A stretch of DNA of 9,681 bases from JBECKQ01 sp040235375 (GTDB taxonomy: Bacteria; Planctomycetota; Phycisphaerae; UBA1845): NCBI GenBank assembly GCA_040235375.1, contig JBECKQ010000189.1:1-9681 (forward strand), read 5' to 3'. This document shows positions 4,966 through 9,681 of the stretch, one piece after another. Position 1 is the first letter of the stretch, and each line of letters opens with the position of its first letter. The notes below the pieces were generated by a model, which made no database searches, was not told where the DNA came from, and saw only the letters and a program-made list of their open reading frames with translations. A program made the position numbers and the translations under genes.

Positions 4966-7224
4966 ATGCGATCACGTCAGCGGACCGGCGAAAGGGCCGC
5001 AATCTTCGCGGCAATACTGGCGGCGGCATTGCTCGGCGGATGCCAATCGGGCTCGCCGCCTCCGGACGATTCCAACGAACCCGACGACGGATCGAACACA
5101 ACGTTCGACGAGCAGGCCGTCATGAACGCCCCCAATCTCGACGCCTGGTTCGAGGCCGTCTCGCGCCGACCGCCCGGCTACGATCCGTCGCCGGCCGTCA
5201 CCACCTCGCGACTCATCGAAGAGGCCCACCGAAGCGGCGAATTGACCGACGAGGAGTGTTACGTCGCGCGCCTTCAGGCCGCGTTCGATCCCGACGCCCT
5301 CGACGAACGCTTCCGCGGCGAGCCCGACGGCATGCGCGACAACACCTGCCTGCTTCGCGAAGTCCGCCGCGACTTCGATTCAATGTCATCCGCAACACAA
5401 TCTCTCGTCGAGCCGTACCTGCTCTCCTTCGACGATCCCGACAGCTTCTGGCATCTTGAAGACGAACCGCGCGGCGAGGACGTCATGGCCAAAGCCCCGC
5501 CTGCCCGCACCTTCCGCGACATGGAACGACCGGCCGGCGATGCGTACTTCATCATCACCGCCCCGCCCGGCGTCGGCGAAGACGCCCGCGACATCGTCCG
5601 GGAAGCCCTCTACTATGCCTACGACCGATTCGTCGACATCGGCTTCCCCGAGCCCACCGACTGGATCCGCATCTCCCTCCGCGAGGGGCTTCTCGCCTCC
5701 GACCGCTACGGCGAGCAGTTCATGGCCGACCTCGCCGGCCACGAACGCTGCCACATCCTGCTCGAGCTCTGGCTCGATGACGACACCCTTCGCTCGACCG
5801 CCGCCCACGAACTCTTCCATTGCTTCCAGGATTACGTCGAGGACGAGGTCGGCATCCAGTACGGACCCTGGGTCTGGGAATCGACCGCCGTCTGGTCCGA
5901 GGAACTCGTCTACCCCGACCTCAACACCGAGCACGAATACGACGAGGACTTCTTCGGCTCGCTGGCCGAATTCCTCTTCGACGCCAGCGGCACGCTCGAA
6001 TACGGCTCCTACATGTTCTGGTTCTTCCTCTACCAGCGGGCCGAGAAGACCGGTGACATCGTCCGTCAGTACTACGAGGACATTCACGCTCTGGGCACCG
6101 TCGAGACCATCGGCGGCCAGGAGGGCTTCCACGAACTCTTCAAGGAATACGCGCTGTGGAACCTGAATTCGGAGCCCTACAAGTACTACGAGGACTTCGG
6201 TGATATGCCCGTCCTCATGCCCCACGGCTTCTCCATCGACCGTGAACACATCACGCCCGATGGCGTGCTCTATCAGGAAGTGTTCGCATCCGAGGGCGGC
6301 ATCACGTATTACGCCTACACGTTCGACGACCTTGTCAGCCGCGTCGAATTCGACCTGCACGAAGTCACCTCCCGCGGCGACCATGTCGGCGTGCAGATGC
6401 TTTACCGCATCGATCGGCAATGGGAATACCAGGACGTCTCGAACCGTGAGGAAATCGTCTTCTGTCGCACCCGGGCTGCGGAGGCGGTCGATGCCGTCAT
6501 CCTGATCGTCTCCAACGCCGCCCTCGACATCTCCGACCCCGACTCGCTGCTCACCGCCCAGATGACCGTCGACGGCACCGAGTGGTGCCTGCCTTCCTGG
6601 AACGGCTTCGTCGAGTGCAGTTCGAGCGCCAGCGGGCCCGGCGACGGCCGCGGCAGCGACGACTTGCTCGACCCCGGCAACTACACTTCGCACAGCCGGA
6701 CCCGCGTCAACGCCACCCTCGTCCACGACGACGTGAGCGGCGACTTCTACGCCACGCAGCGGACGGCCAGCATCTCCAGCCAGTACCGCTGGTTCTGGCA
6801 GCACCCCATCTCCTCTTTTGCCGACACCTTCGGCCAGACCGTCTGGGAGCAGCGCATCGAAAACAAGCACGCCAGCCGGACATACAACTACGAATCCGAT
6901 GGCCACTGCCCCCCCGACTGCGACGGGCTGCCCAGGATGATCCGTCGCCTCGAAGACCAGGACAACGTCTACCGCCTCAACGACAGCAGCTACAGCGACG
7001 TCGGCACCTACATCTCCCGCTACGCGTCCTATTACGTTCCCGGCTCTCTCGGCCTGATGCAGGGCCACGTCGCCGAGATTCGAACCACCGAGGACGAGCA
7101 TGACATCAACATTTACTGCCCCTCCGACTACTTCGACCTGACCATGTCCGACGACGGCCTCACCCTGACCGGCTCCTACTCCGACGGCAACACCTCCTGC
7201 ACCGCCGAATTCCGCTACGAGTAA
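4966..7224 (+). CDS. Putative secreted zinc metallopeptidase lipoprotein (HExxH...E)
   Basis: The 752-residue protein starts at ATG 4966. A basic N-terminus (MRSRQRTGER), a hydrophobic core and LLGGC give a lipoprotein signal with Cys26 as the lipidated residue; a Pro/Asp/Asn-rich linker follows. Residues 281-285 read HELFH, the HExxH zinc-binding motif with Glu282 as the presumed general base. The context WESTAVWSEE supplies Glu305, 20 residues after the second His, the same spacing as in thermolysin-type gluzincins. The surroundings (STAAHELFHCFQ, then WxWESTAVWSEExVYPDLN) resemble the MXAN_6640-type putative metallopeptidases. From about residue 430 to the end the protein is beta-rich and acidic, with several Cys (e.g. 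GHCPPDCDG) and no recognised domain. An extracellular or periplasmic peptidase is inferred; activity, substrate and third ligand are untested. It is monocistronic, with a TATAAT upstream and a hairpin downstream. Confidence 0.9.
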   Translation: MRSRQRTGERAAIFAAILAAALLGGCQSGSPPPDDSNEPDDGSNTTFDEQAVMNAPNLDAWFEAVSRRPPGYDPSPAVTTSRLIEEAHRSGELTDEECYVARLQAAFDPDALDERFRGEPDGMRDNTCLLREVRRDFDSMSSATQSLVEPYLLSFDDPDSFWHLEDEPRGEDVMAKAPPARTFRDMERPAGDAYFIITAPPGVGEDARDIVREALYYAYDRFVDIGFPEPTDWIRISLREGLLASDRYGEQFMADLAGHERCHILLELWLDDDTLRSTAAHELFHCFQDYVEDEVGIQYGPWVWESTAVWSEELVYPDLNTEHEYDEDFFGSLAEFLFDASGTLEYGSYMFWFFLYQRAEKTGDIVRQYYEDIHALGTVETIGGQEGFHELFKEYALWNLNSEPYKYYEDFGDMPVLMPHGFSIDREHITPDGVLYQEVFASEGGITYYAYTFDDLVSRVEFDLHEVTSRGDHVGVQMLYRIDRQWEYQDVSNREEIVFCRTRAAEAVDAVILIVSNAALDISDPDSLLTAQMTVDGTEWCLPSWNGFVECSSSASGPGDGRGSDDLLDPGNYTSHSRTRVNATLVHDDVSGDFYATQRTASISSQYRWFWQHPISSFADTFGQTVWEQRIENKHASRTYNYESDGHCPPDCDGLPRMIRRLEDQDNVYRLNDSSYSDVGTYISRYASYYVPGSLGLMQGHVAEIRTTEDEHDINIYCPSDYFDLTMSDDGLTLTGSYSDGNTSCTAEFRYE

Positions 7225-7229
7225 CGGCC

Positions 7230-7269
7230 GCCGGCCCGAGCGCCGCGGACGGGCTGGCGACCGGCTTTT
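7230..7269 (+). terminator. Terminator-like hairpin after the metallopeptidase gene
   Basis: GCCGGCCCG (7230-7238) pairs over nine positions with CGGGCTGGC (7250-7258), with one G-U, around an 11-base loop. TTTT follows at 7266-7269. The T run is short and seven bases from the stem, so this is a weak or Rho-assisted terminator at best. It starts six bases after the TAA. Confidence 0.4.
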
Positions 7270-7272
7270 CCT

Positions 7273-7341
7273 GACCATTTTCGCGGCCATCGTAAAACGG
7301 TCGCGACCATACTACGACGGCCCGTAAAATGGTCGCGATCA
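7273..7341. repeat. Second family of short palindromic repeats
   Basis: GACCATTTTCGCG (7273-7285) is inverted relative to two direct copies of CGTAAAAyGGTCGCGAyCA, at 7291-7309 and 7323-7341, which match at 17 of 19 bases and are 32 bases apart. AAAATGGTC in the second copy (7326-7334) pairs perfectly with GACCATTTT. The first copy contains the perfect palindrome GGTCGCGACC (7299-7308). Sequence differs from the repeats at 1351-2099, although both carry a TTTTCGC or AAAAyG-type arm. The block lies between convergent genes, the usual place for REP-type elements. Confidence 0.6.
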
Positions 7342-7398
7342 GTGCCGTACACGTACGGAACACGCGTGCTCACCAAAACAGCAGGGGAGGACAGGCAC

Positions 7399-8145
7399 TC
7401 AAAGCTCCTGTCCGGTAGGCCGGAACAGAATCTCGTTGATGTCCACGTCCGCCGGCTGCTCGATCGCGAAAGCGACCGCCCGCGCGAAGGAGTCGGCGGG
7501 GATCGCCACGTTCTCGTAGAACTTCTGGACGCCGCTGGCCGACTCCTCGTCGGTGATGTGGCTCGGCAACTCGGTGTCGACCGCGCCGGGGGAGATGATG
7601 GTCGTCCGCAGGTTGTACGGCTTGACCTCGGTTCGCAGGCCTTCGGAGATGGCGCGGACCGCGTGCTTGGTCGCGCAGTACACGGTGCCGGCCGGCGTCA
7701 CCTTGTGCCCCGCGACGGACGAGACGTTGATGATGTGCCCGGATTTCTGGCGCTGCATGTGCGGCAGAACGGCCGCAATGCCGTAGAGCACGCCCTTGAC
7801 GTTGACGTCGATCATGTTGTCCCACTCGTCAACCTTGAGCCGTTCGAGCGGGGACTGCTGCATGAGACCGGCGTTGTTGATCATAACATCGACGCGCCCG
7901 AACTGCTCGACCGCTGCGTCCACCAGCCGCTTGACCTGCGCGCGATCGGTGACGTCCGTCTGGACGGCGACCGCCTTGCCTCCGCCCCGGGTCAGCTCGT
8001 CCGCAAGCGACTTGATGCGATCCTTGCGGCGCGCACCGAGGACGACACGGGCGCCCTCGGCCGCGAGGTGCCGGGCGGCGGCCTCGCCGAGGCCGCTACT
8101 CGCCCCGGTGATCACAACGACTTTCCCGTTTATGTTCTCGCTCAT
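7399..8145 (-). CDS. SDR family oxidoreductase
   Basis: This 248-residue protein is a classical short-chain dehydrogenase/reductase, the family's usual length. The start ATG 8145 has AAGGA about 8 bases upstream. The cofactor motif TGASSGLG is at residues 13-20, and GARRKDR at 37-43 carries Arg residues after the second strand, which favours NADP(H). TDVTD with Asp64 contacts the adenine side, NNAG is at 90-93 and the structural Asn is in DVNVKG (N115). The catalytic set is Ser143, Tyr156 and Lys160 (YCATK), followed by SPGAVDT. The reaction is reversible oxidation of an alcohol to a ketone; the substrate cannot be read from sequence. The ending RPTGQEL and overall wording match the large YdfG/serine-dehydrogenase-like group of cytosolic reductases. 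It is the third gene of the cupin-tautomerase-SDR series, 116 bases after the tautomerase, a gap that holds two hairpins, so it may be read partly independently. Confidence 0.96.
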   Translation of the reverse strand: MSENINGKVVVITGASSGLGEAAARHLAAEGARVVLGARRKDRIKSLADELTRGGGKAVAVQTDVTDRAQVKRLVDAAVEQFGRVDVMINNAGLMQQSPLERLKVDEWDNMIDVNVKGVLYGIAAVLPHMQRQKSGHIINVSSVAGHKVTPAGTVYCATKHAVRAISEGLRTEVKPYNLRTTIISPGAVDTELPSHITDEESASGVQKFYENVAIPADSFARAVAFAIEQPADVDINEILFRPTGQEL

Positions 8146-8198
8146 GAGTAGATTCCTTTCGTATCACCTCTCCGTCGCGTGCTTGAAATCACGCTTCC

Positions 8199-8251
8199 GT
8201 CCCGCGCGGGACAACCCGCACGGCGGCGGCACGGGCGCGCTCGCTCGCGCC
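8199..8251. other. Two GC-rich palindromes between tautomerase and SDR genes
   Basis: GTCCCGCGCGGGAC (8199-8212) is a perfect 14-base palindrome. GGCGCG (8234-8239) and CGCGCC (8246-8251) form a six-bp hairpin with a six-base loop directly after the tautomerase stop. Neither has a T run on the minus strand. They could attenuate or process the transcript, or bind a regulator. Confidence 0.4.
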
Positions 8252-8261
8252 ATTTGCTTCT

Positions 8262-8489
8262 TCACATCGAGTAGCCCGGTTTTTTGAAGAGCTTGTCCGG
8301 CTGGTCCACGATGTCGGGCTTGTACACCTTGTCTTTCCAGTCCTGGGGACTGATTTCTTCAAACGCGACGGAGACTGATTCCTCTCCGTAGTCCAGCTCA
8401 TCCATCACATCCCTGGTGATGGCATCGGCGAGACGCTGCTTCTGCTGCTGCGTCTTGCCGGGCCAGAGTTTGACAATGACGTGCGGCAC
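8262..8489 (-). CDS. 4-oxalocrotonate tautomerase family protein (PptA-like)
   Basis: The 75-residue protein starts at GTG 8489 with AAGGAG about 8 bases upstream, 21 bases after the cupin gene. It begins MPHVIVKLWPGK; removal of Met exposes Pro1, the catalytic base of tautomerase-superfamily enzymes, which move protons in keto-enol tautomerisation. QKQRLADAITRDVMDELDYGEESVSVAFEEI gives the beta-alpha-beta core (residues about 17-47), followed by DWKDKVYKPDI. The end KKPGYSM is the same as that of E. coli PptA, a distinctive match. The natural substrate is unknown. Next to a cupin and an SDR it fits a small enzyme set acting on a carbonyl or aromatic-derived compound. Confidence 0.92.
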   Translation of the reverse strand: MPHVIVKLWPGKTQQQKQRLADAITRDVMDELDYGEESVSVAFEEISPQDWKDKVYKPDIVDQPDKLFKKPGYSM

Positions 8490-8510
8490 TGCTGGCTCCT
8501 TTGCTGCGAG

Positions 8511-8912
8511 TCATTTCCGGTACTGCTGGTCGCTCACCTGCTCGAGCCACTCGACGGGGCTGCCGTTCTGGGCTTCCTGGATCGCGACATGCGACATCGC
8601 GTTCGTCGGCGTCGCACCGTGCCAGTGCTTCACGCCGGGCGGGAACCACACGACGTCGCCCGGGCGGACCTCCTGAATCGGCTCGCCCTCCTGCTGCACC
8701 CAGCCGAGCCCGGAGGTGATGATGAGGTGCTGGCCCAGCGGATGCGTGTGCCACGCGGTACGGGCGCCGGGCTCGAACGTGACGATGGCGCCCGATACCC
8801 TTGAGGGCTCCTTGGCGTCGAACAACGAATCGATGCGCACCGAGCCCGTAAACCATTCGGCCGGACCTTCTTGCGAGGGCTTTGAACCGACTCTCCTGAT
8901 ACCGATTTCCAT
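8511..8912 (-). CDS. Cupin resembling metal-dependent hydroxynitrile lyases
   Basis: The 133-residue, single-domain cupin starts at ATG 8912 with GGGAG 6 bases upstream; the in-frame ATG at 8963 adds 17 Arg-rich residues and has no matching family start. The cupin 1 motif is PGARTAWHTHPLGQHLI (residues 48-64), and cupin 2 is GDVVWFPPGVKHWHGA (85-100). His55, His57, Gln61 and His96 are the expected metal ligands, and His108 lies where the Granulicella/Acidobacterium hydroxynitrile lyases (GtHNL, AcHNL) have a catalytic His. From memory the sequence tracks those Mn-dependent enzymes almost throughout (MEI.RVGS, EWFTGSVRID, HPLGQ, DVVWFPPG, QYRK). They split cyanohydrins to an aldehyde and cyanide in vitro, but their physiological role is uncertain, so function here is provisional. 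First gene of the cluster with tautomerase and SDR. Confidence 0.92.
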   Translation of the reverse strand: MEIGIRRVGSKPSQEGPAEWFTGSVRIDSLFDAKEPSRVSGAIVTFEPGARTAWHTHPLGQHLIITSGLGWVQQEGEPIQEVRPGDVVWFPPGVKHWHGATPTNAMSHVAIQEAQNGSPVEWLEQVSDQQYRK

Positions 8913-8935
8913 GTCGTTCTCCCGTTGTTGAGTGT

Positions 8936-9017
8936 GACGGCCCCGGGCTCGTGCGAGGTTCATCGCCGGCAGCGCGAACGCGGTAGCGGCCCCGATCCTC
9001 AGAAAATCCCGGCAGGC
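8936..9017 (-). other. Tat-signal-like stretch without a start codon, in frame with the cupin
   Basis: Reading upstream from the cupin in its own frame, codons from 9014 encode CRDFLRIGAATAFALPA and continue into MNLARARG. The pattern RDFLR plus a moderately hydrophobic A/G/L stretch ending at Ala-rich sequence is what follows the first Arg of a twin-arginine signal (SRRDFLK). Here the twin Arg position is Cys-Arg, no ATG, GTG or TTG precedes it, and a TAG closes the frame at 9039-9041. It is probably a decayed signal sequence of an earlier exported version or neighbour gene. Confidence 0.4.
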
Positions 9018-9223
9018 GCTTCCGGCTGTATCGTTAAGCTACGGCGTACGGCCCTGCTCCCTCAGAGGTTCCGTTGTTCCTACGGGAGCACAACCGCGGC
9101 GCGCCCACGCCGACTTCTCCTCAGTTAAGAAGGCGTGCCGTCCGCCAGAGTAACGCCACGACTTTCTTGAAGGACTGTAGGCATGAAGCTTGATCAGGCG
9201 ATATGAAATTCTCGAAAGTGCTT

Positions 9224-9252
9224 GCGCGATCCTCCAGGAGGGCTGATCGCGC
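9224..9252. repeat. Inverted repeat, possible operator or weak terminator
   Basis: GCGCGATC (9224-9231) is matched by GATCGCGC (9245-9252) with a 13-base centre that itself contains CCTC-CAG-GAGG. The position, downstream of the LysR-type gene and about 310 bases upstream of the cupin start, fits either a terminator without a T run or a protein-binding site. LysR sites are usually T-N11-A, which this does not clearly show. Confidence 0.4.
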
Positions 9253-9406
9253 TGCGAAACAGGCGGCAGAGTCGCGTACAATGGCAAAGATGCGCCAAAG
9301 CCCGGCATCAATGGGTCAATCGTCGCGCTGGCCCGCCATGATGGCTTAGTCGAGATTCACGGCGACAGTTCTGTCGATGCGGAGGCAAGCCTTGTCGCCG
9401 ACGCAA

Positions 9407-9681
9407 TCACCGCGGACCCCTCGTCGTCCCGGCGAGGACCTTTCTCTCGCAACTTCCTTGATCCTGGCCCTGCCGTGCATCCGTGAGTGCGCTCTTGAAT
9501 GCACGCATGGCCGGCGAGATATGCTTGTCCGGGTGCCGAACAAGAAGAAGGGGACGCGTGAGCCTCAGGCCGCGCACCTCGATTCGCTTCAGCTCCCCGC
9601 TTTGCAATTCCCGTTCGATTCCGCGGATGGACATGAAGGAGATTCCCATTCCGGCGCGCACGAGGGCCTTGATACCCTCGG
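9407..9681 (-). CDS. LysR-type transcriptional regulator, C-terminal fragment
   Basis: The frame is open through the right edge; GTG at 9661 is an internal Val. The visible 90 residues begin EGIKALVRAGMGISFMS, the standard last helix and strand of the LysR substrate-binding domain (family pattern V.aG.GI..ls). They go on through ERELQSGELKRIEVRGLRLTRPLLLVRHPDKHISPAMRAFKSAL, again the canonical end of the type 2 periplasmic-binding-like fold. The last 20 residues are a polar tail. The N-terminal helix-turn-helix lies beyond the window. LysR proteins usually regulate a neighbouring, often divergent, operon; here the cupin-tautomerase-SDR cluster lies downstream on the same strand after a 494-base gap, so regulation of that cluster is plausible but not shown. 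Confidence 0.9.
   Translation of the reverse strand, partial: EGIKALVRAGMGISFMSIRGIERELQSGELKRIEVRGLRLTRPLLLVRHPDKHISPAMRAFKSALTDARQGQDQGSCERKVLAGTTRGPR

Larger units (their letters stand above)
8913..9406. other. Intergenic region between LysR-type gene and cupin
   Basis: These 494 bases contain no convincing gene. A minus-strand frame 9311-9039 (90 codons) is open but Ser/Arg-rich, lacks a ribosome site and a recognisable fold, and ends at the TAG before the Tat-like stretch. The cupin ribosome site (GGGAG) and the hairpin at 9224-9252 are the only signals seen. I found no consensus promoter on either strand, though the cupin promoter must lie here or in the regulator's operon. Confidence 0.6.

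Noticed and set aside
5386..7290. Minus-strand open frame of 634 codons
   Set aside because: It is the antisense shadow of the metallopeptidase: a Val/Gly/Asp-rich sequence typical of the reverse of GC-rich coding DNA, with no recognisable domain.
7342..8151. Plus-strand open frame of 269 codons
   Set aside because: It lies opposite the SDR gene, which has all its family motifs, and has low-complexity Asp/Val/Arg composition.
8511..8963. ATG 8963 as the cupin start
   Set aside because: The extension is Arg-rich without a ribosome site, while ATG 8912 has GGGAG at good spacing and matches the usual N-terminus of homologues.
9039..9311. Minus-strand 90-codon frame between regulator and cupin
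   Set aside because: It has no ribosome site, family resemblance or operon link, and its composition is not clearly coding.

Overview
The window is GC-rich bacterial DNA that looks like a member of the Planctomycetota. The pointers are a secreted protein with DCNGNGxPDxCD-type acidic repeats and a dockerin-like C-terminus, a second very large lipoprotein, and a class A RNase P RNA with a long GC-rich P12. The assignment rests on protein style, not on a phylogenetic marker search.

Layout. Positions 2-1348 (+) are the C-terminal part of a large surface or secreted protein: beta-helix end, calcium-binding-like repeats, jelly-roll-like domain and dockerin-like end. Positions 1351-2100 hold two diverged copies of a REP-like palindromic element that flank a small zinc-ribbon membrane protein (1538-1921, +). 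rnpB follows at 2172-2628 (+), with its own TATAAT box and closed by a perfect 13-bp P1 helix. On the minus strand, 4788 down to 2610, lies a compact five-gene operon: lipoprotein, small protein, membrane/coiled-coil protein, winged-helix protein and Lys-rich/helical protein. Its first four genes overlap by 1-4 bases, and its last gene runs into the 3' end of rnpB. The size and order recall the pre-terminase part of Mu-like phages, but this is inference. A divergent gene (4966-7224, +) encodes a 752-residue lipoprotein with an HExxH...E zinc-peptidase signature. A terminator-like hairpin and a second family of short palindromic repeats (7273-7341) follow it.

The right end is a minus-strand small-molecule metabolism cluster: a cupin closely resembling the metal-dependent hydroxynitrile lyase-type cupins (8912-8511), a tautomerase (8489-8262) and an SDR oxidoreductase (8145-7399). 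Upstream on the same strand is the C-terminus of a LysR-type regulator (9681-9407). The 494-base gap between regulator and cupin contains a hairpin and an in-frame Tat-signal-like stretch without a start codon.

The three parts (secreted proteins, phage-like operon beside rnpB, enzyme cluster) show no obvious functional link to each other. The points most worth following are the repeat-flanked zinc-ribbon gene, the operon that terminates inside rnpB, and the gluzincin-like lipoprotein.
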